64,000 nucleotides of DNA from Sphingomonas sp. Leaf33 (GCF_001421785.1 NZ_LMLB01000001.1:946523-1010522); one strand, 5' to 3'. Positions 35,091 to 44,072 are shown, counted from the first letter of the stretch. Notes: generated by a model not told the origin, from the sequence alone. Numbers and translations: made by a program.

Positions 35091-36299
35091 CTAACTCGCC
35101 GCCTTCGTGCCCGTATTCACACCCATCGACTGGAGGTATTTCTTCACGTTGCGCGCTGCCTGGCGCAGCCGCTGCTCGTTCTCCACTAGCGCGATGCGAA
35201 CGAACCCTTCGCCGTCCTCGCCATAGCCGACGCCGGGAGCGACCGCGACCTTGGCATGGGTCAGCAGCTGCTTGGAGAATTCGAGGCTGCCCATGTCCTT
35301 CAGGGCCGGCGGCAGCGGGGCCCACGCGAACATCGACGCCTTGGGCGCGGGGATGTCCCAACCGGCGCGGCCGAAGCTTTCGACCAGCACGTCGCGGCGC
35401 TTGTGATACAGCTCGCGATTCCGCGCGACGATGTCCTGCGGGCCGTTCAGCGCCGCACACGCCGCTGCCTGGATCGGCGTGAACGCGCCGTAGTCGAGGT
35501 ACGACTTCACCCGCGTCAGCGCCGCGATCAGCGTCGGGTTGCCGACCGCGAAGCCGATCCGCCAGCCGGCCATCGAATAGGTCTTCGAAAGCGACGTGAA
35601 TTCGACCGCGACATCCTTGGCGCCCGGCACCTGGAGGATCGAGGGCGTCGGATTGCCGTCGTAGTAGAGCTCGGAATAGGCCAGGTCGCTCAGCACCCAG
35701 ACCTTGTTCTCCTTCGCCCAGGCGACCAGCCGTTCGTAGAAGGCGAGGTCGACCGTCTCGGCGGTCGGGTTCGACGGATAGCCGACGACCAGCACGCTCG
35801 GCCGCGGCACGGTAAACGCCATCGCGCGGTCGAGCGCTTCCCAATATTTCTCGTCGGGCGTCGTCGGAACCGAACGGATCGTGGCGCCGGCGATGATGAA
35901 GCCGAACATGTGGATCGGGTAGCTGGGGTTCGGGGCCAGCACGACGTCGCCCGGCGCGGTGATCGCGGTCGCCAGGCTGGCGAGCCCCTCCTTCGACCCC
36001 ATCGTCACGACGACCTCGGTTTCGGGATTGAGATCGACGCCGAAGCGGCGGCCGTAATAGTTCGCCTGGGCGCGCCGCAGCCCCGGGATCCCCTTCGACT
36101 GCGAATAGCCGTGCGCGTCCGGCTTCATCGCGACTTCGCACAGCTTTTCGAGCACGTGCGGCGGGGGCGGCAGGTCGGGGTTGCCCATGCCCAGGTCGAT
36201 GATGTCCTCTCCGCCTGCACGTGCCGCTGCCCGCATCGCGTTGACTTCGGCGATGACGTAGGGCGGCAGGCGCTTCATGCGGTAGAATTCTTCGGACAT
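35091..36299 (-). CDS. alaC: AlaC-like pyridoxal-phosphate aminotransferase
   Basis: This class I/II aminotransferase has 402 residues. It shows DLGMGNPDLPPP at the N-terminus, NPSYPIH, GYPSNPTAE and the PLP lysine in SLSKTYSMAGWRIGF (Lys239). Closest families are AlaC (glutamate-pyruvate aminotransferase) and LL-diaminopimelate aminotransferase, which share these motifs. Annotated relatives often carry either name, so substrate specificity is open. No neighbouring lysine or alanine genes decide it. It is divergent from phaC with 107 bases between the starts. Confidence 0.85.
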   Translation of the reverse strand: MSEEFYRMKRLPPYVIAEVNAMRAAARAGGEDIIDLGMGNPDLPPPPHVLEKLCEVAMKPDAHGYSQSKGIPGLRRAQANYYGRRFGVDLNPETEVVVTMGSKEGLASLATAITAPGDVVLAPNPSYPIHMFGFIIAGATIRSVPTTPDEKYWEALDRAMAFTVPRPSVLVVGYPSNPTAETVDLAFYERLVAWAKENKVWVLSDLAYSELYYDGNPTPSILQVPGAKDVAVEFTSLSKTYSMAGWRIGFAVGNPTLIAALTRVKSYLDYGAFTPIQAAACAALNGPQDIVARNRELYHKRRDVLVESFGRAGWDIPAPKASMFAWAPLPPALKDMGSLEFSKQLLTHAKVAVAPGVGYGEDGEGFVRIALVENEQRLRQAARNVKKYLQSMGVNTGTKAAS

Positions 36300-36406
36300 C
36301 TCGTCTCCCTTTCGATTGGCGCCTCCCTACGCCATTCGGACGCATCCGGGAATGACGTGCGTGCGAAGCGGCGCTAGAACGTGCTCGACAGACGGAGAGG
36401 ACGCCC

Positions 36407-38149
36407 ATGCCCGACACCACCCAGCCGACCGTGCCGAGCCTTGCCGACATGCAGCATTGGACCTGGGTGCTGGGCCGCGCACAGCAGATGATGCTGGAGG
36501 CGGGGATCGACGCGGTCCAGTCGGCGCCCAAGATCCTGACGCCCGCCATCCCGGCAATGGCGATCGACCCGCAGCAGATGTTGCAGGCCTCGGCCGATTT
36601 CTGGACCGACACGATGAAGCTGTGGCAACGCTTCCTCGATCCCGCCGCTGCCGAGCCGTTCGCCGAGACGCCTGAACAGGCGCGAGACAAGCGGTTCAAG
36701 GCGCCCGAATGGCGCGAGCAGCCGGTGTTCGATTTCCTGCGCCAGAGCTATCTGACGATCGCCGAGCATCTGCTGAAGTCGGTCGACCAGGTCGAGGGCA
36801 TCGATGACGCGCAGCGCGAACGCCTGCGCTTCGCGACGCGCGGCTTCGTCGATGCGATGAGCCCGTCGAACTTCGCCGCGACCAACCCGCAGGTCATCGC
36901 GAAAGCCATCGAGACGCGCGGCGAGAGCCTGCTGAAGGGCCTGCAGAACATGCTGGGCGACATCCAGCGCGGGCAGTTGACCCACACCGATACGGACGCG
37001 TTCGAGGTCGGGCGCAACATCGCGACGACGCCGGGCAAGGTCGTCCACCGCACGCCGCTGTACGAACTGATCCAATATACGCCGACGACCGACAAGGTGC
37101 TGGAGACGCCGCTGGTCATCTTTCCGCCATGGATCAATCGCTTCTACATCCTCGACCTGACGCCGGAGAAGAGCTTCATCGGCTGGGCGGTGGCGCAGGG
37201 CCTGAGCGTCTTCGTCGTGTCGTGGAAGTCGGCCGACGCGAGCCTCGCCGACATCCAGTGGGATGATTACGTCGCCGCGCAGCTGGATGCGATCGACACG
37301 ATTCGCGACCTGCTCGACGTGCCGTCCGTCCACACGATCGGCTATTGCGTGGCCGGCACGACGCTCGCCGCGACGCTGTCGGTGCTGGCGGCGCGGGGGC
37401 AGGCGGAGAAGGCGGCGAGTGCCACCTTCTTCACCGCGCAGGTCGATTTCTGTGGTGCGGGCGAATTGCAGCATTTCGTCGACGACGAACAGCTGGCGAT
37501 GATCCGCAGCCTAGCGACCGACGGTTATCTCGACGGGCGCTACATGGCGGTGACGTTCAACCTGCTGCGCGGGCGCGACCTGATCTGGAATTACGTCAGC
37601 AACAACTACCTGATGGGCCAGGACTATGCGCCGTTTGACCTGCTGCACTGGAACGGCGACGTCACCAACCTGCCGGCGGGCTGGCACCAGAGCTATCTGA
37701 CCGACCTGTACCGAGACAACCGGCTGGTCGTGCCGGGGTCGTTGAGCGTGCTCGGCGTGCCGCTCGACCTGACCCGCGTAAAGACGCCGACCTATGTCCA
37801 GGCGGGGCGCGAGGACCATATCGCGCCGGCCGACAGCGTGTGGAAGATCACGCATCATTTCGCCGGGCCGCTGAAGTTCGTGCTGGCGGGCTCGGGCCAT
37901 ATCGCCGGGGTCGTCAATCCGCCGGCGGCAGGCAAATACCAGTATTGGACCAATCCGGCGAAGGTGGAGTCGCTGGCCGAGTTCGTCGCCGGCGCGACCG
38001 AGACCAAGGGCAGCTGGTGGCCGGATTGGATCGACTGGGTCCGCGCGCTAGGCGACAAGATGGTCAAGGTTCGCGGTGCGCGGGTGCCGGGGAAGGGCGG
38101 GCGTCCGGCGCTGGCCGATGCTCCGGGGGAGTATGTCCGCGCCCGCTGA
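36407..38149 (+). CDS. phaC: Class I poly(3-hydroxyalkanoate) synthase
   Basis: PhaC polymerises (R)-3-hydroxyacyl-CoA into storage polyester at the granule surface. The 580-residue protein has the N-terminal PhaC domain and an alpha/beta-hydrolase core. The lipase-like box is GYCVAGT with the nucleophilic Cys314. The catalytic Asp lies in REDHIAPA and the His in GSGHIAGVVN. The long single-subunit form marks class I. The phasin gene follows 118 bases later on the same strand. Thiolase and reductase genes (phaA, phaB) are not in this window. Confidence 0.95.
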   Translation: MPDTTQPTVPSLADMQHWTWVLGRAQQMMLEAGIDAVQSAPKILTPAIPAMAIDPQQMLQASADFWTDTMKLWQRFLDPAAAEPFAETPEQARDKRFKAPEWREQPVFDFLRQSYLTIAEHLLKSVDQVEGIDDAQRERLRFATRGFVDAMSPSNFAATNPQVIAKAIETRGESLLKGLQNMLGDIQRGQLTHTDTDAFEVGRNIATTPGKVVHRTPLYELIQYTPTTDKVLETPLVIFPPWINRFYILDLTPEKSFIGWAVAQGLSVFVVSWKSADASLADIQWDDYVAAQLDAIDTIRDLLDVPSVHTIGYCVAGTTLAATLSVLAARGQAEKAASATFFTAQVDFCGAGELQHFVDDEQLAMIRSLATDGYLDGRYMAVTFNLLRGRDLIWNYVSNNYLMGQDYAPFDLLHWNGDVTNLPAGWHQSYLTDLYRDNRLVVPGSLSVLGVPLDLTRVKTPTYVQAGREDHIAPADSVWKITHHFAGPLKFVLAGSGHIAGVVNPPAAGKYQYWTNPAKVESLAEFVAGATETKGSWWPDWIDWVRALGDKMVKVRGARVPGKGGRPALADAPGEYVRAR

Positions 38150-38239
38150 CACCGTGGAGTCCGGCCGCTTTTATTCGTGAGAACCGGTTATGCTGCGGCG
38201 CACAAAAATCCGCTTGTAATCGCGTGTTTCGCCGCTTAT

Positions 38240-38255
38240 TTGTGCACTGCAACAA
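38240..38255. promoter_or_regulatory. TGC-rich dyad upstream of the phasin gene, candidate PhaR site
   Basis: TTGTGCACTGCAACAA is an imperfect dyad (TTGTGC/GCAACAA) 13 bases before the phasin ATG, with another TGC-rich patch (TGCTGCGGCGCAC) about 50 bases further up. PhaR/AniA repressors of alphaproteobacterial phasin genes bind TGC-rich dyads of this kind. The assignment is by resemblance only. Confidence 0.4.
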
Positions 38256-38267
38256 AACTGCGAGTGC

Positions 38268-39134
38268 ATGATGGCGAGCAAGACTCCGAAGACCGCGCCG
38301 ACGACGCCTGGCAAGGCGGTTGCCGGTGTCGCGAACGCGGTGACCAAAACCGCAATCACGCAGGCCGAAGCGACCAAGCCGGTCGCCACGGCTGCGGCTA
38401 AGGCGGCGACTGCGCCCGTCGCTGCGGCGGCGAAGGTCGCCCAACCGGTTGCCAAGGCGATCGAGCCGGCGAAGCCTGCCGCGCCTCCCGACGTGAAGGC
38501 GGCCATGATCGAGGCTCCGGCCAAGGTCGCCGCCGCCGTCAAGGCGCCCGTCGCTACGGCGAAAGCCGCCAGGCGCACGGTGGCGAAGGCCGTCAAGCCC
38601 GTCGCCAAGGCGGTCAAGACCGCCATCGTCGAACCCGTTAAGAAGGCGGTCGAAACCGCCGTTACCGCGACCCCCGAGGTCGCTCCAACGCAGAAGAAGG
38701 ACGTGACTTTCATGGCTACCAAGTTCGAAACCCCGAAGATGTTCAACGACGTCAGCGAGCGCGCCAAGGCGATGTTCTCGAAGAGCCAGACCAGCGTCGC
38801 CGACATGGGCGAATTCGGTAAGGGCAACGTCGAAGCGATGGTCGAGGCCGGCAAGATCGCTGCCAAGGGCATGGAAACGCTCGGCCAGGACGCCGCCGAC
38901 TACACGCGCCGCTCGTTCGAGGGCATGACGGCCGCGCTGAAGAGCCTGTCGTCGGTCAAGTCGCCGACCGAATTCTTCCAGCTGCAGAGCGAGTATGTCC
39001 GCTCGGCATTCGACCAGGCGGTTGCCCAGTCGTCGAAGACGACCGAAGCGATGATCAAGCTGACCAGCGATGCCGCGCAGCCGCTGTCGAACCGCTTCGC
39101 CGTTGCGGTCGAGAAGGTGAAGACCGCCGCGTAA
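38268..39134 (+). CDS. Phasin with Lys/Ala/Pro-rich N-terminal extension
   Basis: The 288-residue protein has two parts. Residues 1-148 are low-complexity Ala/Lys/Pro/Val, with repeated AKAVKPVAKAVK-type pieces like the histone-H1-like tail of Pseudomonas PhaF. Residues 149-288 are a phasin domain starting MATKFETPKMFNDVSERAK, with long amphipathic helices (YTRRSFEGMTAALKSLSSV, FQLQSEYVRSAFDQ). It should coat PHA granules made by PhaC. The basic tail may bind DNA and help segregate granules. An internal ATG at 38712, preceded by AAGGA ten bases upstream, could give a tail-less 140-residue form. Confidence 0.9.
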   Translation: MMASKTPKTAPTTPGKAVAGVANAVTKTAITQAEATKPVATAAAKAATAPVAAAAKVAQPVAKAIEPAKPAAPPDVKAAMIEAPAKVAAAVKAPVATAKAARRTVAKAVKPVAKAVKTAIVEPVKKAVETAVTATPEVAPTQKKDVTFMATKFETPKMFNDVSERAKAMFSKSQTSVADMGEFGKGNVEAMVEAGKIAAKGMETLGQDAADYTRRSFEGMTAALKSLSSVKSPTEFFQLQSEYVRSAFDQAVAQSSKTTEAMIKLTSDAAQPLSNRFAVAVEKVKTAA

Positions 39135-39169
39135 GTGCAGGCAGTGCCGGTGACGGCATTCCGGGATCA

Positions 39170-39202
39170 GGGGCGGGCGCCACGCGGCGGCCGCCCCTTT
39201 TT
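39170..39202 (+). terminator. Terminator after the phasin gene
   Basis: GGGGCGG (39170-39176) pairs with CCGCCCC (39191-39197), followed by TTTTT. It lies 36 bases after the phasin stop. Because an ATG in the clpS frame (39204) follows at once, that ATG is unlikely to be used. Confidence 0.75.
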
Positions 39203-39263
39203 CATGGATAATGCCTGCGCATCAGGGTTGTCCGCAGCGGCCCCTGCGCATATTTTACCGCCC

Positions 39264-39620
39264 GTGACGCATAACCTCTCTCCCATCGCCGCTTCCGGCC
39301 AGCGCCCCGACGACGACGACGGCGGCACCAACATCGGCGTCGCGACCAAGACCCGCGCCAAGACCAAGAAGCCCACGCCCTATCGCGTACTGATGCTGAA
39401 CGACGATTACACGCCGATGGAATTCGTCGTCCTGGTCCTCCAGCGCTTCTTCCGCATGGATATGGACCAGGCGACGCAAGTGATGTTGCACGTCCACCAG
39501 AAGGGCGTCGGCGTGTGCGGGACGTTCAGCTACGAAGTCGCCGAGACCAAGGTCGGCCAGGTCATGGACTTCGCCAAGCAGAACCAGCACCCGCTGCAAT
39601 GCACGCTGGAGAAGGCATAG
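39264..39620 (+). CDS. clpS: ATP-dependent Clp protease adaptor ClpS
   Basis: ClpS delivers N-degron substrates to ClpAP. The core is complete: [18 protein letters not shown] with the acidic N-degron-binding loop, [13 protein letters not shown] and the C-terminal [12 protein letters not shown] chose the GTG at 39264 (118 residues). The upstream ATG at 39204 would lie at the end of a terminator hairpin without a ribosome-binding site. The N-terminal 35 residues are acidic then basic, as expected for the flexible ClpS tail. clpA is not next to it in this window. A dispersed repeat begins right after the stop. Confidence 0.93.
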   Translation: MTHNLSPIAASGQRPDDDDGGTNIGVATKTRAKTKKPTPYRVLMLNDDYTPMEFVVLVLQRFFRMDMDQATQVMLHVHQKGVGVCGTFSYEVAETKVGQVMDFAKQNQHPLQCTLEKA

Positions 39621-39680
39621 CGGGCGGCCGGCGGCTTTGCGTTAGCAAAGTCGCGGACTCGCCACGGCGGGCAGCGGGGC
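39621..39680. repeat. Dispersed repeat with GCGTTAGCAAA core, copy 2
   Basis: Matches 34001-34060 over about 55 bases (CGGGCGGCCGGCGGCTTTGC, then GTTAGCAAAGTCG-GGACTCGCC). The 335-base gap from clpS to the ABC permease gene (39621-39955) is built of this repeat, a GCGGCTTTGCCGCGGCGC patch at 39745-39770 that also occurs near 21595, and the repeat at 39784-39877. No gene is seen. Confidence 0.8.
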
Positions 39681-39783
39681 GGCGAAGCCGTCCCGTCTGA
39701 CGGCGTGGCGGGAGAGTCGGCGCGCTGGAAGCCCCGACCGACAACGCGGCTTTGCCGCGGCGCTCTTCCCGCTCTCATGCTGG

Positions 39784-39877
39784 TTCGTGCTGAACTCTTC
39801 CAGGCTAGGTTCTGCAATGCGCCCGCGTACCGCCCGCGGCACGAAGTACGGTGCTTCGACAAGCTCAGCACGAACGG
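39784..39877. repeat. GAGCTTGTCGAAG-family inverted repeat, one decayed arm
   Basis: A decayed arm TTCGTGCTGAACTCTT (39784) faces the intact arm CGGTGCTTCGACAAGCTCAG (then CACGAACGG) ending at 39877. A fragment like the TCATTCCCGCGAAGGCGGG family follows near 39903-39930. Confidence 0.7.
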
Positions 39878-39955
39878 ACGTTGGGCTGTCTTTCCTCTTC
39901 CCTTGTCAATCCCGGGGAGGCGGGGCTGACGGACAGCCGTGCAGTGCGCCGAAAC

Positions 39956-40681
39956 CTATCGAAAACTCTGCCGCGCCATCGCAGCGACCATCGCCACCGC
40001 CAGCACCGCGCCCCCGACGCCGCCGATCGCGCCGTACACCCACGGATCGGGCGACTGAAATACCTTCACCTGCAACAGCCAGGGAAAGTAATCCGCCTTG
40101 TCCGTTCGCGCGATCGCGACCGATAGCGCGACCAGGACGCCGGCGATGCGGACGCCCAGCGGCACGACGAAACTGGCGAAGCGCAGCGCCGTCCACAGCA
40201 GGATGACGCTGAACAGCCCGCTGGCGACAAGCATCGCGGCGGTTCGATCCAGGACCATACGCCACGGGATCGTGCCGACCGGCATGGTACCGCGGATCGA
40301 TCCGGCCAGCGCCGCCGCTGCGGTGGCAAAGGCAAGCATCAGCAGCGTCATGCCGACGATGACCGCGACCGTCACCACCAGCTTTGCCGCGAACAGCTGC
40401 CAGCGGCGGATCGGCAGGGTCAGCAGGTGATCCCACCCGCGCGAGCGATGTTCGATCTGGCCGACGAGCGCCACGAAGGCGGCGATCGTCATCGGCATCA
40501 GGAACAGCGACCAGACGGGCAAGGAGAAGCTGAGGTAGATGCTGCCCCAGGCGGGCACCTTGCGGCTGCCGATCATGCCCAGGAAGACCAGCAGCGCTGG
40601 CAGCGCGGGGGCGACGACCGCCAGCAGCAGCGCGAGCGACCCGCGCAGCTTCGTCACCTCGGCGTATAGCAGGACGATCAT
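39956..40681 (-). CDS. ABC-2 type transporter permease
   Basis: This 241-residue membrane protein has six hydrophobic segments and no ATPase motif. The order (soluble start EVTKLRGS, then helices, with RGWDHLLTLPIRRWQLFAAKL between helices 2 and 3) is that of ABC-2 permeases of the lantibiotic-immunity/bacitracin-export kind. Its ATG overlaps the stop of the ATPase gene by 4 bases, so the two form one exporter. The substrate is unknown. It is the last gene of a four-gene operon starting with an M28 peptidase. Confidence 0.85.
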   Translation of the reverse strand: MIVLLYAEVTKLRGSLALLLAVVAPALPALLVFLGMIGSRKVPAWGSIYLSFSLPVWSLFLMPMTIAAFVALVGQIEHRSRGWDHLLTLPIRRWQLFAAKLVVTVAVIVGMTLLMLAFATAAAALAGSIRGTMPVGTIPWRMVLDRTAAMLVASGLFSVILLWTALRFASFVVPLGVRIAGVLVALSVAIARTDKADYFPWLLQVKVFQSPDPWVYGAIGGVGGAVLAVAMVAAMARQSFR

Positions 40682-41604
40682 GCCGCCTCCTCACGTGCGA
40701 CCGTGTCGCGGTACAGCCCCTCCAGCGAGCGCGTTTCAGGCACCGCACCGAACACCTCGATCCCGGCACCGACCAGATGGCGCAGGGCCGCGGCGATCAC
40801 GGCGCGCATCGCGTCGGGATCGCCGGCGAGGACCAGTGCATCGCCGTCGATCGTCGCATCCAGCCCGGCCGCGTTCAGCAGCGCCGCCCCGCGAACCGCG
40901 TCGCCAAGCGCGATCCGCACCGTCTGCGCGGTGCCGATCAGCGTGCGGACCTCGCCTTGCAGCACCAGCCGTCCGCGCCGCATCATGCCCATATGCGTCG
41001 CCATCTGCTCGACTTCGCTCAACAGGTGGCTGGACACGAACACGGTGCAGCCGCTCGCCTGCGGCAAGGTGCGGATCAGGTCGCGCATGGCGATGATACC
41101 GTCCGGATCCAGGCCGTTGGTCGGTTCGTCCAGCAGCAACAGCTCCGGCCGGCCGAGCAGGGCACGGGCAAGCGCCAGACGCTGCTTCATCCCCAGCGAA
41201 TAGGTGCCCGCCCGCCGCTTCGCCGCGTCGGTCAGGTCCACGAGGTCCAGCACACGGTCGATTTCCGACGCCGGTAGATCGCGCAGGCGCCGCGTGAGGT
41301 CCAGGTTGGTGCGCCCGCTCAGGTGATCGTACAGCCCCGGCGTCTCGATAAACGCCCCGATCCGCGCCAGCGCGGCGCGCGCATCGCCGGGCATGGCATG
41401 GCCCAGCAACTGCACGTCGCCCGCATCGGGCCGCATCAGCCCCAGCAGCAATCGCATGGTCGTCGTCTTGCCGGCACCGTTGGGGCCCAGGAAGCCATAG
41501 ACCGACCCCGCCGGCACCGCGAGCGCGACATCGTCGACGACGCAGGCACCACCGAGCGACTTGGTCAGCCCGGTGGTCGCGATCGCCAGCCGGGGTGCGC
41601 TCAC
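40678..41604 (-). CDS. ABC transporter ATP-binding protein
   Basis: The 308-residue ATPase has Walker A GPNGAGKT, signature YSLGMKQRLALARAL and Walker B LLLLDEPTNGLDP, followed by the SSHLLSEVE switch. It belongs to the CcmA/DrrA-like group that works with ABC-2 permeases. The GTG start at 41604 overlaps the rlmB stop (GTGA); the longer frame upstream is antisense-like. A C-terminal region of about 85 residues ends in the next gene's overlap. Direction is probably export. Confidence 0.92.
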   Translation of the reverse strand: MSAPRLAIATTGLTKSLGGACVVDDVALAVPAGSVYGFLGPNGAGKTTTMRLLLGLMRPDAGDVQLLGHAMPGDARAALARIGAFIETPGLYDHLSGRTNLDLTRRLRDLPASEIDRVLDLVDLTDAAKRRAGTYSLGMKQRLALARALLGRPELLLLDEPTNGLDPDGIIAMRDLIRTLPQASGCTVFVSSHLLSEVEQMATHMGMMRRGRLVLQGEVRTLIGTAQTVRIALGDAVRGAALLNAAGLDATIDGDALVLAGDPDAMRAVIAAALRHLVGAGIEVFGAVPETRSLEGLYRDTVAREEAA

Positions 41605-42365
41605 CGCGTCGCCGCCACCGCGTACAGCGCGATCGCCGCGGCGTTCGACACGTTCAGGCTTTCGACCTTGTCGGAAATCGGCAGGCGCGCGAGCTGGTCG
41701 CAGTGCGCCTCGACATTCTGGCGCATCCCTTCGCCTTCGGACCCGAGCACGAGCGCGACCTTGCGGATGCCCAGCGCCTCGCTGAGCGTCGCGGTGCCGG
41801 CGCCGGTCAGGCCGATGCGCCAGTATCCCGCTTCCGATATCTCCTCCAGCGCGCGCGCCAGGTTGACGACGCGGACCCACGGCACGGTTTCCAGCGTGCC
41901 CGAGGCGGAGCGGGCCAGCGCGCCGGATTCGGGTGGCGCGTGGCGATCCTGGGTGACGATGCCGAGTGCGTCGAACGCCGCGGCCGAACGCAGCACGGCG
42001 CCGACGTTGTGCGGGTCGGTCACCTGGTCGAGCACGATGATCGGCCGTTCGTCATCCGACCCTTGCGCCAGCAGGTCGCCCAGCCAGATGTCCTCCAGCG
42101 GATCGACCTCCGCCACCAGCCCCTGGTGCGGCGCGTCGCTCGGCACCAGCCGTGCCAGGTCCTGCGCATCGGCGATCAGCAGCGGGATCGACGGGTCGGG
42201 CTTGCCGAGCAGCCCGACCGCATCGGGTGTCGCCCAGATCTTGCGGATGCGGCGTTCCGGGTTGGCGAGCGCCGCCAGTACCGGGTGGCGCCCCCAGAAC
42301 CGGGGACGCGACGATGCGGCGGACTTGCCCGGGCGGTGCCCGGTCTTGGGCGGGCGGCGGCTCAC
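41601..42365 (-). CDS. rlmB: 23S rRNA 2'-O-ribose methyltransferase RlmB (TrmH family)
   Basis: This SPOUT enzyme is predicted to methylate G2251 of 23S rRNA. The 254-residue protein has an N-terminal substrate-binding domain (FWGRHPVLAALANPERR). The knot motifs are LDQVTDPHNVGAVLRSAAAF, LVLGSEGEGM and ISDKVESLNVSNAAAIALYA. A basic leader of 20 residues precedes them. The gene is coupled on both sides by 4-base overlaps, to the M28 peptidase upstream and the ABC ATPase downstream. That is an odd mix of functions for one operon. Confidence 0.9.
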   Translation of the reverse strand: MSRRPPKTGHRPGKSAASSRPRFWGRHPVLAALANPERRIRKIWATPDAVGLLGKPDPSIPLLIADAQDLARLVPSDAPHQGLVAEVDPLEDIWLGDLLAQGSDDERPIIVLDQVTDPHNVGAVLRSAAAFDALGIVTQDRHAPPESGALARSASGTLETVPWVRVVNLARALEEISEAGYWRIGLTGAGTATLSEALGIRKVALVLGSEGEGMRQNVEAHCDQLARLPISDKVESLNVSNAAAIALYAVAATR

Positions 42366-43981
42366 CGGTCTTCGTCCGGATCGGCGTAGGCGAACGGATC
42401 GGTGACCTTGGGCTGCTGCGGCAGCGGCCCGCGCGGCAGCGGCTTGTCGGCGTTGGCGGCCTGCAGCAGCATTCCGGCCAGCACGATCGATCCCTGGCGC
42501 ATGTCGTCACCCTTCAGCTTGTCGAACGTGTCGGCGCTGGAGTGGTGGGTGCGCGAATCATAATCCAGCGGATCCTGGATGAACTGGAACCCGGGCACGC
42601 CGACCGCCTGCATGAACACATGGTCGGTGCCGCCGGTCTTGGAAATCACGACGTCCTTGGCGCCCATGCTGGCGAACGGGCTGAGCCATTCGCGCAGGAT
42701 CGGTGCCGCCGCGATATTCTGTTCGGCATAGATGCCGCGCAGCTTGCCCCCGCCGTTGTCGATGTTGAAATACGCCGCCAGGTCGTTGTAGCCCGGCTGC
42801 GGCGTCACCGGCCAGCGGTTGCCCCAGCCCATGTAGCGGTCGAGCCCGGTCTGCGTGTTCGTGCCCGTCCCGCGCGTCGCCAGATGCTTCTCGACATAGG
42901 CCAGGCTGCCGAGGATGCCCTGTTCCTCGCCCGACCAGAGCGCGAAGCGGATGGTGCGCTTCGGGCGCACGTTCATCTTGGACAGGATGCGTGCGGCCTC
43001 CATCACCATCATCACGCCCGCGCCGTCGTCGGTCGCGCCGTCGCCGGCGACCCAGCTGTCGAGGTGCCCGCCGGCCATGACATAGCCGGCTTTGGGATCA
43101 GTGCCGGGGATTTCGGCGATGATGTTGTACGCCTGGCGATCGCTGTCGTCGAAACGGACGTCGCTCATCACTTCCAGCGTCGGCGCGGGGCCGGCCTTGG
43201 CGATGCGGGCCAGGCGGCGATAGTCCTCGGCCGCCAGCTGGATGCCGGGGAGGGGGGAGGTATCGCCGACGCCGAACAGATAGCCTTCGCCGTGGACCAG
43301 CATCCCGTCACGGTAGCTTTCGGTGGCATAGGCGACCGCGCCCTCGGCCTTGAGGAACGCGACGAGCTTCTTGGCGAAGTCGTTGCGCTTCATGCGGCGA
43401 TCGGCGGCTTCGGGGTCGTAGCGCGGCTGGCGGAAGGTATCGAGCTTGGCGATCTGGTCGCCGGTCAGCCGCTCGAACGGGGCGTCGGTTTCCTCCGACC
43501 CGTTGGTCGGGCGCGAGATCATGACGATCTTGCCGGAAAGTTTGCCGCGCCACTTGTCGAAATGGCGCTCGGCCGAGATCGGCGCGACGATGACCGGTGC
43601 GGTAATCGTGCCGTTCGTGCCCGGCGTCCAGGCGATGGGGATCGCGGTCAGCTGGAGCGGGCGCGGGCTGACCATGCGGACGCTGGCGCGCTCGATCGAC
43701 CAGCCGCGGCCGAAGTCGAAGCCTTCCTTGTGGACGTTCTTCAGGCCCCAGTCGCGGAACTTGTCCATCGTCCAGGCTTCGGCCTTGCGCATACCGGGCG
43801 AGTTGGTCAGGCGCGGGCCGATCATGTCCATCAGATACTGGCTGTTGACCATGACCTCGGACTGGTTGGTGCCTTCGTCGATGATCCGCTGGATCTGCGT
43901 GCGGTCGACCGTCTGCGCCGTGGCGGGCAGGGCGGCGGCAAGCGAAGTGGTGGCGGCGAGCGCGAGTGCCAAGCGGCGCAT
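42362..43981 (-). CDS. Secreted M28 family metallopeptidase
   Basis: The 539-residue exported enzyme has a signal peptide (MRRLALALAATTSLAAALPATA). The M28 zinc ligands sit in GGHLDSWVAGDGATDDGAG and LWSGEEQGILGS, and a late His in TGGTDHVFMQ. A PA-like inserted region lies around residues 130-270. Similarity in layout is to carboxypeptidase Q/glutamate carboxypeptidase-type M28 enzymes. AAGGGGAC lies before the ATG. It heads a coupled operon with rlmB and an ABC exporter. It is not closely similar to the other M28 gene at 21.8 kb, which is a lipoprotein. Confidence 0.9.
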   Translation of the reverse strand: MRRLALALAATTSLAAALPATAQTVDRTQIQRIIDEGTNQSEVMVNSQYLMDMIGPRLTNSPGMRKAEAWTMDKFRDWGLKNVHKEGFDFGRGWSIERASVRMVSPRPLQLTAIPIAWTPGTNGTITAPVIVAPISAERHFDKWRGKLSGKIVMISRPTNGSEETDAPFERLTGDQIAKLDTFRQPRYDPEAADRRMKRNDFAKKLVAFLKAEGAVAYATESYRDGMLVHGEGYLFGVGDTSPLPGIQLAAEDYRRLARIAKAGPAPTLEVMSDVRFDDSDRQAYNIIAEIPGTDPKAGYVMAGGHLDSWVAGDGATDDGAGVMMVMEAARILSKMNVRPKRTIRFALWSGEEQGILGSLAYVEKHLATRGTGTNTQTGLDRYMGWGNRWPVTPQPGYNDLAAYFNIDNGGGKLRGIYAEQNIAAAPILREWLSPFASMGAKDVVISKTGGTDHVFMQAVGVPGFQFIQDPLDYDSRTHHSSADTFDKLKGDDMRQGSIVLAGMLLQAANADKPLPRGPLPQQPKVTDPFAYADPDEDR

Positions 43982-44072
43982 GGATGTCCCCTTTGTCGAA
44001 TTTTTCGAGCTGCCACTCTGCTATGCGGGGGACGGGCGGGGCGCAAGGCAACTCGCATCGCACAAAGGTGCG

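Noticed and set aside
34063..36699. An 878-codon open frame antisense/out of frame across the TSUP and aminotransferase genes
   Set aside because: High GC keeps off-frames open; its residues are Arg/Ala/Gly-rich with no family motif, while both overlapping genes have clear motifs.
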